This document shows positions 1-10,000 of a stretch of 64,000 nt of DNA, piece by piece. The stretch is taken from contig NZ_PVBM01000014.1 in NCBI RefSeq assembly GCF_002968575.1, forward strand, positions 81,425 through 145,424. The letters are read 5' to 3'. A model generated the notes under the pieces. The model was not told where the DNA came from. It did no database searches and saw nothing but the letters and a program-made list of their open reading frames with translations. Position 1 is the stretch's first letter. Every line of letters starts with the position of its first letter. This DNA is from Neorhizobium huautlense (GTDB lineage Bacteria; Pseudomonadota; Alphaproteobacteria; Rhizobiales; Rhizobiaceae). The position numbers and the translations under genes are program-made.

Positions 1-703
1 TGATGTTCCGGATATGAACCTTGACTGTGCTTTCGCGCAGATTGAGTTCATAGGCGATAATCTTGTTAGCCTTGCCCTTGCGAAGCGCCTCGACCACCGC
101 TTCCTGACGCGTCGTGAACATCCCCGAAAGAGATCGCTGTTCGCTTGTCGGCGAAGTGTTCACCAAATGCCGCATGGATAGGATGCTGCTGGCAGGAATG
201 AAGACACCGCCGGCAACAGCCAAGCTGATGGCTTCAACACAGACACCGATACCGACGCAGGACGGGATGAAACCGCGGATGCCGTATTCCAGCATTTTCA
301 CGATTTGCCCGAGATCATCGGAGTCCGAAAGGACGATGATCGGCGGAGATCTAAACTCTGCCATCAATTTGGAAATGTCGTTTGCAAGTGCGGGATCGTC
401 TGCCTTCCGGCTGCCAATGTTGAACAAGACGGCCTGAACCGGAGGATAAAGATCCTTTTCCCTTCTCCATTCTTCGATGGAGCCGACGGCGCAGACCTCC
501 ATCTGCAGACCCCGCCCGACAAGCGCTTTTGCGAGGCATTCACGATCAAGAGCTCTCGCATCGATGATGACGAGCGACTCGTTATGACTGAGATCGGCCT
601 TGCTTGCGTTCTCTTTTTCCGCAAGCTTCGGCATTTCACTCATAATTCGAAAGGTTTCAGACACGGCAGGAGAGCGGCCATAGCCGCTTGTCGTTGAACT
701 CAT
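1..703 (-). CDS. LuxR-family regulator with pseudo-receiver, truncated by window edge
   Basis: The minus-strand frame opens at an ATG (701-703) and runs off the left edge, so the C-terminus is missing. About 234 residues are visible. Residues 40-165 look like a response-regulator receiver domain, but the phosphoacceptor position reads VLFNIG (Asn instead of Asp) and the usual conserved Lys region reads FIPSC, so phosphorylation is unlikely. From about residue 190 there is a LuxR/NarL helix-turn-helix (TTRQEAVVEAL, NKIIAYELNL, ESTVKVHIRNI). The design matches the regulator at 47,299, and the two bracket the polysaccharide and secretion genes. A 193-base AT-rich upstream region contains a 20-base inverted repeat. 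I infer a CsgD/VpsT-like regulator of matrix production; the target genes are not shown by sequence. Confidence 0.85.
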   Translation of the reverse strand, partial: MSSTTSGYGRSPAVSETFRIMSEMPKLAEKENASKADLSHNESLVIIDARALDRECLAKALVGRGLQMEVCAVGSIEEWRREKDLYPPVQAVLFNIGSRKADDPALANDISKLMAEFRSPPIIVLSDSDDLGQIVKMLEYGIRGFIPSCVGIGVCVEAISLAVAGGVFIPASSILSMRHLVNTSPTSEQRSLSGMFTTRQEAVVEALRKGKANKIIAYELNLRESTVKVHIRNI

Positions 704-896
704 GCTACCCCCTCCCCAGGCAAGGGCGCACCCCCCTGGGAACTGCAGTTACAACTACCCCAAACAGACTGCCATTTTTTTCTTCGACTATTTATGGAGC
801 TTAATATACGACTAAAACGTACTTTAGTCTATATTCAATTACCATTTCCTTTACCAAGAGATCAAAATAAAGTTCTGATAAAGTATTGGTTTCGCT
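704..896 (-). promoter_or_regulatory. AT-rich promoter region of the edge LuxR-type gene
   Basis: This stretch between the glycosyltransferase stop and the LuxR-type start is much more AT-rich than its neighbours and has no coding frame. It contains an inverted repeat at 810-829 with 7-base arms GACTAAA and TTTAGTC. The position fits the promoter and operator of the regulator; no -35/-10 pair is assigned. Confidence 0.5.
810..829. promoter_or_regulatory. 20-base inverted repeat, candidate operator
   Basis: Perfect 7-base arms (GACTAAA / TTTAGTC) flank a 6-base spacer, about 107 bases upstream of the LuxR-type start. The size and symmetry fit a dimeric helix-turn-helix protein, perhaps the regulator itself. 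This is inference from symmetry only. Confidence 0.4.
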
Positions 897-2189
897 TTAC
901 GTAGGGTCATCTACATCCAGAGTTGGCTTGGGAGCACTCTCCACAACCCATTTGTAGATCTGCAACATTTCATTCGCCTTTACATCCCAAGTGTATCGTT
1001 GTCGTACACGCAGCGCCGCGCCGTTGCTCAAAAGAGCGACGAGCTCTGGGCTGGCTTCTATCCTCTGGAATGCAGCCAGGAAGCCGGTGGTCAACGTCTG
1101 TCGGTCGCTGAAATCTATCGATATTCCAGACTGTTCATCAAGCAACTCCGGCGGCCCGCCGTAGTTGGCAACGATCGGAACGAGCCCCATCGACATTGCT
1201 TCCAGGACGACGCCGCCTCCGAATTCGCGGACACTTGGCAGTGCCAGAACGTGAGATTCCGACAGCACCGCAGCCAAATCCTTGTGATGAACCCAGCCTG
1301 CAAAACGAACCCTGTCGCCAAGCCCCTTCCGCCGAACGGCGTCCTCCAATTCGCTCCTTTGAGGACCATCACCGATTATCAGCACATCGATCTTCAGGCC
1401 GCCGGGATAGGCGGCGACTGCCTCGATCAGGATGTCGGCCCCCTTATACGGAACCAGCCGGCCAACAAAGGCGACAGTCAGCCTGTCGCCAGAAAGCTGA
1501 CGCAACCGGAACGGAAACAGTTCCGGATTGACCGCGTTTTCAGGAATCAGAAAGGCTCGTTTCTTGCAGCTTTCCGGAAGCTCACTGAACGTGTGACGGG
1601 ATCCGGCAACAAGCGCTGCGGCGTGCATCCTGGTCGCCCGATAGAAAGGCATTAGCCGATAGAGCCTCCTGAATAGCGACAACCATTCGCGTTCACGGCT
1701 GCGCACCTCTGTAAAACCCTTCGGCCAGGGCAAGCCTCCATTGAGAGGCCCTAAAATGAAGGGTATTTTGTGTTTGCTCAGTCGGATAGCAATTGGGCTT
1801 TGGCTGGTCGGGCTAAGCGGCGTAATCCTATGTACGAGATCGAACTCGCCCGCTTTCAGTCGGCTGCCGAGCAACCGCCAGACCTCTCGCTCAAAGCTGT
1901 AGTAGGAGAAGGAAGAAAGCGCCGTGACGACCGTCCAACCTTTGTTCTCCCCTCCTCTCAGATATTTACTGAGCCAATGGAGAAGACGAGCAACCCCTTC
2001 GTTGTCGATGGTCAGGAAATCGCGGCCTTCAACGAGACCGGCCCGGAGGAAAGCCTCACGATTTCTGATCTGAGTCACTATAAGGCCGTTGGTCCTTTCC
2101 ATGATCGACCTTGCGAGGTTCCAGCCGACCAAGGGCACGCTCGTCCATTCCGGGTTGGCTGCCTCTGCAATCAACAGAGGCCGAAGCAT
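897..2189 (-). CDS. glycosyltransferase family 4 (GT-B)
   Basis: Encodes about 430 residues if the internal ATG at 2187-2189 (MLRPLLIAEA) is used. A longer frame to 2318 adds 43 residues of low-complexity sequence before the usual fold start, so the shorter form is preferred. The C-terminal half shows GT4 features: VAFVGRLVPYKGAD, LIIGDGPQ, and the E-x7-E region REFGGGVVLEAMSMG that binds the nucleotide-sugar. The N-terminal half contains GPLNGGLPWP. It probably adds a sugar to a lipid-linked polysaccharide repeat at the cytoplasmic face of the inner membrane. It lies downstream of the flippase and PKS on the same strand and may be the third gene of that unit, though 389 bases separate it from the flippase. 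Confidence 0.88.
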   Translation of the reverse strand: MLRPLLIAEAANPEWTSVPLVGWNLARSIMERTNGLIVTQIRNREAFLRAGLVEGRDFLTIDNEGVARLLHWLSKYLRGGENKGWTVVTALSSFSYYSFEREVWRLLGSRLKAGEFDLVHRITPLSPTSQSPIAIRLSKHKIPFILGPLNGGLPWPKGFTEVRSREREWLSLFRRLYRLMPFYRATRMHAAALVAGSRHTFSELPESCKKRAFLIPENAVNPELFPFRLRQLSGDRLTVAFVGRLVPYKGADILIEAVAAYPGGLKIDVLIIGDGPQRSELEDAVRRKGLGDRVRFAGWVHHKDLAAVLSESHVLALPSVREFGGGVVLEAMSMGLVPIVANYGGPPELLDEQSGISIDFSDRQTLTTGFLAAFQRIEASPELVALLSNGAALRVRQRYTWDVKANEMLQIYKWVVESAPKPTLDVDDPT

Positions 2190-2578
2190 CCTGGCGGATG
2201 ATCTCGAAATGTTATCAGGAAAGCCGCCGTCACAGTCATCGCGGGTAGGGCCACCTATGTCCGGCTCCCGCGATCCGCTTGCCCAAACCCTTTCCACATG
2301 CCCCCCTTCCGCGGTCATCTCATGACAGTCCTATCGGTGAGCACGATTGGGCACTGGAACGCTTTCGCTTCTCAGGCACGAATAGCCGGGAGGACATATG
2401 CTTCATGCAAGGAGCCTCGATTTGAAAGACGAGCTTGTTCGAATGCGGATAGGTAAGCTTGTTCGGCGGCGCTATTGTTACGAGAATAATATTTTCCCTT
2501 TATCCGCCAGCAATATACAGGAATGAGAAGTACACTACGTCTTTGGCGGTAGAATTTTACTATCCCTATCCGCACTCA
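2190..2578 (-). other. 389-base intergenic region between flippase and glycosyltransferase
   Basis: No convincing coding frame is seen. It is AT-rich near 2450-2570. It could hold a promoter for the downstream glycosyltransferase or an untranslated spacer. I see no strong terminator, tRNA or repeat. Confidence 0.4.
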
Positions 2579-4045
2579 CTAAAAGCTGATCCCGATCATC
2601 TCGACCGCCGTCACCGCCAAATGTCCGGCAAGATATCCGACGGGCCAAACAAACAGCACGCTGATCTCATAAAGAGGATTGTTAAGCCGATTGCGTCTGT
2701 TGAAGTAAAAGACGAAGGGCAGGATCGGCAGGCTGTGAAGAGCGATTGCCCACAGAGCTCCTTCGAATCCAAATCCATAATAAGCGACAGGCAGGCACAC
2801 GAAAATCGAGATCGCACGGACAAGATTGAGGACGCTTTGGTTTCGGGGTTCGTTGACGGCTTGGTAGACTGCCGACAACATAAGAAACCGCCCAGCAATT
2901 AGACTGAAAGAGAGGATTTCGATAATCAGAGCGGCATCGACATAACGATCGTCATACAGGAACTCGATGAGCATTCGTCCGCCCGAATAGACCGCGCCAG
3001 CACTGCCTATAAAAACGAGATCGAAAGGCAGGCGCATTTTCAGGAAGACGGCAGGCAAATCTTCCGGCCGCTCCCTGGCAATTTTGCTCAAGGCAGGCAT
3101 AGCCACGCTGGAAAAAAGGCGCCCTCCGGCCCCCTCGAGCATCGCAATAAGATTGAGGGCGAGGATATAGAGCCCCAGCATCGTGGGACTGGTCCAACCT
3201 GCTAGCAGAATGCGGTCACCATTGGCAGCTATGACCGTTAATATCGACGATAGCAGGATCCAGCGGCCGAAGCGGAGCAGATCGCTCAAAGCTTCCCGCT
3301 GCACACGGAAACGGTTCGAAACTCCAGGCAGCCAGACATGACTTAGGATGGTCGTAACCAAGGATGAGACCAGGGCAGAGATCACAAAAGACCAGATTGA
3401 GCCGGTGTAGAATGCCAGCAAGACGGCGGTAGCCAGGCTTATGATTTGAGCCACAATCTCGATGACGGTCAGGCGTCCGAGATTGAGATTCCGGTAGGCC
3501 GTGATGATCTTTGTGGATTGCAGGCCCATGATGATGGTGCCGAATGATGCGGCGATGATGACTGTCGGAAGTTCGGGCGCAGTATAGACCGATCCTTCAG
3601 GAAACCATTCGTATCGGGCTCCATATCCCACGATGATGGCGACCAGGATGCAGGCAAACCAGATCAGGCACCCATGCAGGAACTGGAGCACCCAAGCCGT
3701 ATCGAGATAGGATTGCTCGTCCCCCATCCTACTCTGGATCGCAGCCGGCCTCAGCCCCAGATCCGACAGCATGGCTATCGAGACCTGCACCATGATGGCG
3801 ACGCCCATTATTCCGAACATTTCCGGGACCAGCAGACGGGTGAGGATCAGGCTGCTTGCAATCCTGAGAAATTGCGGAAGGACATACCCAATCACCGTCC
3901 ATCCCGCGGCACGCATGATGAGATTGCGAAAGCCGCGAGACCCCGGATCCGATACCGTCGGAACCGGCTGAATTCCGGATCCCTGATCGTCTCCGGGTCC
4001 GGAAGGCTCCGGTTGCCAGTCACGGGAAGTCACTGCTTCGGCCAA
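2579..4045 (-). CDS. polysaccharide flippase, MOP superfamily (Wzx-like)
   Basis: 488 residues. After a hydrophilic N-terminal leader of about 40 residues come 12-14 predicted membrane helices (for example the stretches around IGYVLPQFLRIASSLILTRL and SVLFVWPVGYLAGHLAVTAV). The segment SLILTRLLVPEMFGIMGVA is typical of the polysaccharide biosynthesis / RfbX-MATE-like family. Such proteins flip undecaprenyl-linked oligosaccharide repeats across the inner membrane for Wzy-dependent assembly; relatives move lipid II or other lipid-linked cargo. It starts only 45 bases after the PKS stop on the same strand, so co-transcription with the PKS is likely. Whether the cargo is the polysaccharide unit or a PKS-derived molecule cannot be settled from sequence. 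Confidence 0.88.
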   Translation of the reverse strand: MAEAVTSRDWQPEPSGPGDDQGSGIQPVPTVSDPGSRGFRNLIMRAAGWTVIGYVLPQFLRIASSLILTRLLVPEMFGIMGVAIMVQVSIAMLSDLGLRPAAIQSRMGDEQSYLDTAWVLQFLHGCLIWFACILVAIIVGYGARYEWFPEGSVYTAPELPTVIIAASFGTIIMGLQSTKIITAYRNLNLGRLTVIEIVAQIISLATAVLLAFYTGSIWSFVISALVSSLVTTILSHVWLPGVSNRFRVQREALSDLLRFGRWILLSSILTVIAANGDRILLAGWTSPTMLGLYILALNLIAMLEGAGGRLFSSVAMPALSKIARERPEDLPAVFLKMRLPFDLVFIGSAGAVYSGGRMLIEFLYDDRYVDAALIIEILSFSLIAGRFLMLSAVYQAVNEPRNQSVLNLVRAISIFVCLPVAYYGFGFEGALWAIALHSLPILPFVFYFNRRNRLNNPLYEISVLFVWPVGYLAGHLAVTAVEMIGISF

Positions 4046-4090
4046 AGGAATCTCCTCGCTCCTTGCACCTGCGGATGCAAAATAGGAGCA

Positions 4091-7000
4091 CTATGCAAGT
4101 TCGATGACCTGTTGCGGTTCGACCCGTTCTCCATCGCGGGCGTGTGAGGCATCCGTTCTTATCCCAGAGTTTGCCGCAGCGTCGGCCACGACCGCACGCA
4201 TCCGCTCCGCGAGGACGCGGACATAGGGATCCAGGACCATGCTGTCGTGATCGCCCGGCACCTCCGAAACCCTCAAGGCGCCGACATGCTCGCTCCAGCC
4301 GTTGTCCGGCAGCAGAATGGCGCGGTTCTCCCTGAGACAACGTCCTCCGCTGAGGCGATAGAAGACGGCCGGCTTGGGACGGAAGAGCGTGACAGAACCC
4401 GCATACGGCTTTACCTGATACTGGAAGGCAGCTCGTCGGAACGCCATCTCGATCTTCTCGTTGTTGAAATGCTCCGTTGTGCCGACCTGCCGTTCGGCCT
4501 CTTGCCTGGCAAGGTTTTCAGCCCGGGAGCGCCGGCGGTCGCGGAGATATTTTCCGAGATAATTCCTCTTGTGGCGGCGGATATCCTGCATTTTCATCAC
4601 CACCCGGTCTAGGAAGGCCAGTTCCGGCTCCCTCGGCTGGGGCGTATCCAGCATGACCACATGCGCAACCTGTTCGCCCGCCTCCACCAGCTGACGGGCA
4701 ATCTCATAGGCGGCTATGCCGCCGCCCGAATATCCGGCGAGCAGATACGGCCCATGCGGCTGTACCGTTTTAATCTCGGCGATGTAGTCGGCGGCCATTT
4801 CCTCGAAAGTGAGATGCGGCTCGTTGTCCCCGTAGAGCCCGCGTGCCTGGAGTCCGTAGACAGGCCTGTCCGCGCCCATGCACATCGCCAGATGGCGCAG
4901 GTTCAAGATGTTGCCGAACATGCCCGCGCAGATGAACAAGGGAGCCGCTTCGGCATTGCGGCCAGGATTCATCAAGACCAGGTGAAGTGGTTTACTCCTC
5001 GAAACTTCTGCTGCCTTCGTTTCTGGCCGGACTGTCTCGTTTCCTTGCGGTCGCTCGGCAGCAATGCGTTCGGCACATTGGGCAATGGTAGGCGCTTCGA
5101 ACAACATCGAGATCGGCAGGTCCAACCCGTATTCCTTCTTGATCATGCGGAAGAGTCGAACTGCGATCAGCGAGTGCCCTCCCACATCGAAGAAGCCGTC
5201 GTGAATGCCGATCCTGGCAATGCCGAGAAGTTCGCGCCAATATCCGGCCAGTGTCTCCTCGATCGGATTGCGCGGCGCTACAAATTCACTGTCGAGGTCA
5301 GGTCTTTCGAAATTGTCGCCGGTCGGCGCTGCCGGCTCGGCGGTTGCAGCAACCCAGTTCCGCAACAATTCAAGATCGATCGAACTGATGATCGGCTGCG
5401 GTTCTGACGTCCCCAGCGCACGCAGAAGTGCTGTGAAGCCCTCTTCGGGGAGGATGCCGTTTCTGACCTGTGTGCCGAGCTTCAACAGAGCCGGGGACGG
5501 CGTTGCATGTTTTTTATGAGAAGCCGTTGGCACCTCTGGATGAGATATTCCAAGCGCAACATCGCTTTCCAGCCGACGCATGACGAATCGCTCAGCTTCG
5601 AAGACAAGATTGCCCAGCCGATCCATGATCATCACATCGAAGGCGGCATATCCCTCGCCGAGATCGCTGCTGTCGGAGAGGCGGACATGGCTGATGATTT
5701 CAGCCGGAAGCGGCTTGTAGAGCGCTATTCGTCCATAGGCGGCAGGTGCCCAGAGGCCAGCTGCGGCGGCATAGCCCGCCGCGAGTTCCAACGCGAAACC
5801 GGTTGCGATATCCAGGAGCGCCGGATGCAGGACCATGCCTTTCGTTAGATCTTCCGCGAAGCAGGAATCCAAACGCAATTCGGCAAGGGCTTCGCGCTTG
5901 TGGATCGCCACCGAGTGAAGAACTGCCCAACGGGGACCAAACCGGATGTGGTTCTCCTGCACGGCCCGCAACGTCTCGTCGCCAACCGCCACGCGCCTTT
6001 CCCCAAATGAAAGGGCCAACGCCGGAAGATCGACAACGCGAGATTCTTGCACTTCTCGGGGCGTGAGCGTTGCTTCGGCATGCTTGACGAAAAGAGCCGT
6101 TTCGCCGCCTTCTGCCGGCCCGGCGACGATGGCGACACGAAAACGCTCCCCGACCGGTTCAAGCCGAACCCGTAGGGTCTTGGTGTCTCCGTCGGCGAAG
6201 ACCAGCGGCTTCAGAAAGACGAGATCTTCCATATCGGCCTGCAACGGCAATCCGTACTCCCGCGCCGCCTGCGCAATCAGTTCGAGATAGCCCGTACCGG
6301 GCATCACGGCTTGACCTGAAACCAGCCGGTGTTCGTTCAGCATCCATTCGGTCTGTGGGCCGATCGTTGCCTCGAGCCACGGCGTTCCGGTCTCGTCCTC
6401 CGCCCAGTGTTGGAAAAATGGGCCGGACGCCGGCCCGGCAACAGGCCGCACACGGTCTTGATCGACTGCCAGACCCAAGGCGCGGGCCGCAAGCCCGACC
6501 TCGTTCCAGACCCCCCAATGAAGGGCGATGGTGGCCCGATCGGTTCGGCGTGACCGGCTTTGCGCAAATGCATTGAGATAGGCGTTTGCGGCAACATAGT
6601 CGACTTGGCCGGCTCGCACGACGTCGGTGCTGGTGGACGAGAACATCAGGAAGAAATCGAGCTTCACGTGTTCGAAGACCGCATCAAGTACCGTCGTGCC
6701 GAGCACTTTTGGCGTCAGAACCCGATCGATACTCTCCCGTGTTTTCGTTTGGATAAGGCCATCATCCACCGTGCCGGCCGCATGAAACACGCCGTTTATT
6801 TCGCCAAAACGCACAAGCGACATTTCTACCGCCTGCGCCATCTGTTCGGGATTGCCGACGTCGCCCTGGAGATAAAGCACCTCTGCGCCCTTTTCCTCCA
6901 TAGTTCGGATCGCCGAAACCGCCCTTCGGATATTGTCATGGCCATGGGTGCGTTCGTAGAAATCCCACTCTTCACGCGGCGGCAAAGCTATCCGGCCCAC

Positions 7001-10000
7001 CAGGACGAGGCGCGCCTGGAACTGGCTCGCAAGCTTTCCGGCGAGCGCAAGAGCGATCTCACTCAAGCCGCCGGAGACGAAATAGACACCATGCCGGCGG
7101 AGCTTTGTCCCCTCCGGCGCTATCTCTCTTAATGACATCCGTTGATGGATTTGGGTCCAGCGACGCCCGTTGCGGTAAGCGACCAGCTCGGACCCGGGCT
7201 TGGCATGAAGGTCTTCCCAAAGCTGCTCAACGAGCGACGACTCGCCCAACATCCCCTGTCCGGAGCCTTTGCCTTTCCGGCGGGAGAAGAAGCCGGTCTT
7301 GCCTTCCCCCCCATCTCGCGGCAGATCGACGTCGATCACCTTGACGGTAACGCCGGCCATCTCCTTGGGCATGACGAGACCCGGGCCGAGGATCGTGGCT
7401 TTCTCCGGATAAGGCAACGGCTCGTCGCCCACCTGATGCATTCCGTTGGTCACGAGCGTGAAGTGAACATCTGCGGTCCCGCCCGCTTCACCCAGGGCTT
7501 GAGCGAGGTGCAGCAGGCTGTCGAAACCGCATTCCTGATTGCGATGAAAGAAGTTCGAACCGGACCGGAAGGTCTCCTGCTGCGTAAGAAGCCACATATG
7601 GACGATACTGGTCGGAAGGTTCTTGTCAGCTGCAAGCCCGGCGATCAATGCGTCATATCCTGATCGCCCGAATTCGGGGCAAAGCATGTACGCTTCTGAA
7701 CCGTGACGAACGAAGGCGTCGCCCAAAGATACGGTCACGACACGGTGGCCTTCCGAGCGAAGCCGCTCGACCAGCCGAAGGCCAAAACCTCCCTCGTCGA
7801 GGAAGAAAAGCCATGATTGGCAATCCTTCTCGTTACCGGGCTCATAGTCTGCCAGTGTCCGCTTCCAGGCGGGACGATACCCCCACCGTTCGATATCCGG
7901 CTCCTTGGAGAGAATAGACTCGGCAGCCTGTTGATTATTGCTGACGGCCGCGCGGTCAATGAAGAACCGCCGATGCTGGAACGGGTAGGTCGGCAGCCGG
8001 ACACGTCGGGGAGAACGTCCCTCCCAAATGCGGTCTATGTCGACTTCAATCCCCACGGCCCAGGCCCTGCCGACGGCTGAGAGAAAATAAAGTCTGTCGT
8101 CCGTATTCTCGTCCGGATGCGGGAGGCTGTTGATGACCTGGTTCGCCGGGACGGAGCCTTGCGCCTTTGTCAGCGACGACAGGACGCGCCCGGGGCCCAC
8201 CTCGATATAGACCAATCCGGGATCGGCCGAAAGCGTCGCCAATCCGTCAGCAAAATGAACGGTCGAACGAAGGTGACCGACCCAATACATCGGGTCGGTC
8301 GCCTCTTCGGCGCTGAGCGGCAAGCCCGTACGATTCGATAGGATCGGGATTGTCGGAGCGCGAAGAGCAATACTACGAAGAAAGGTCTCGAACGGCTTGA
8401 GAATGGGGTCGACCAGACGGGAATGCGCGGCGATGTTGATGGGAACGCGTGTCGCATCGATACCCTGTTTCGCCAAAGTTTCCCGAAACGCTTCGAGATC
8501 CTCATTGAGGCCGGAAACGACGCAGAGCGACGGAGCATTGATCGAGGCCACGTCAAGCGACGGCGGCAGGAGTTCTGCGAGCCTTTCCCGATCGATCGGC
8601 ACGCTGAGCATACCGCTCGGACGAATTGTCTCGAACAGCTGGCCGCGCAGATGCACGAGGTGCACTGCATCCTGGAACGACATCACGCCCGCCACGCATG
8701 CCGCAGCGTTCTCGCCCATGGAATGGCCGATCAGAGCCTGTGGCTTGACGCCCCACCCCATCCACAACCGAGCCAGGCCGATCTCCGCAATCAGGATCGC
8801 CGGGAGCTGGAGCGAGGGGCGAAGGAAGGCTTCCGCTGCGGCGGAGCTCCCCTCCACCAGCCAGGTTTTCCGGATCCGGGCCGCCACATCGGTTGGCAGG
8901 TAGGAAAGGCCTTCATCGACCGTCGAGCGAAATTTCGGATCTTCCGAATAGAGCCGTTTGGCCATGCCGACATATTGGACGCCGCCACCAGGGAAAAGGA
9001 ACACGGTGCCGGATTGGGCCGGTACATGCTGATGAACAAAACCTCGGCTCGCCGCATTTGAAAGCGCCGTTATGGCATCCTGCCGATTGCGGACAGCAAG
9101 CACCATGCGATGATCGAAGTGCCTGCGGCCATGGCGCAGGGTGTAACTGACGTCGTCCAGCGAAATATCCGGCTGGCTCGATATTGTAGAAGCAAGCCGC
9201 TCAGTCATTGCATCAAGCGTCTTGCGCTGACGGGCGGAAAGAAACAGGAGCAGCGGATCCGCGTCGTCCGCCTGGGAACCCACCGTCTCGCTTGCGGGCA
9301 GGTAGCGGCACGGAGCCTGCTCCAATATGGCGTGGGCATTTGTGCCCCCCACGCCGAGAGAGTTCACAGCGGCGCGGCGCGACCCCGATATCTGAGGCCA
9401 TTTCAGCAGCTTGCTGTTGACCCGGAAGGGGCTTCTCTCAAAGTCGATGGATGGGTTTGGGCGCTCGAAGCCAAGTGTCGGCGGGATTTCACCATGCTTG
9501 ATCGCCAGAACTGCCTTGATGAGGCCCACGACGCCGGCGGCAGTGTCCAGATGGCCAATATTCGATTTGACCGACCCGACATGGCAGAAACCTGTTTTGT
9601 CGGTGCTCTGGCGGAAAGCCGCGGTCAAAGCCTCGATCTCGATCGGGTCTCCCAGGAAGGTACCCGTACCGTGACACTCCACATATTGGATCGTCTCCGC
9701 CCCAACGCCGGCCAACCCATGGGCTTCAAGCACGGCCTCAGCCTGCCCGCTGACGCTGGGCGCCAGGTAGCCGGCCTTGCTGTTTCCGTCATTGTTGACC
9801 GCGGTTCCTTTGATGACGGCGTGGATGACATCTCCATCGCGCAAGGCATCGGAAAGTCGACGCAGAACCACGACCCCGACGCCACTCCCGAATACGGTTC
9901 CGGCTGCACGGTGATCGAACGCGCGGCAGTGTCCATCCGGCGAGAGAATCTCTCCCTCTTGGAACAGGTACCCGTGCCGATGCGGAAACTCGATTGTCAC

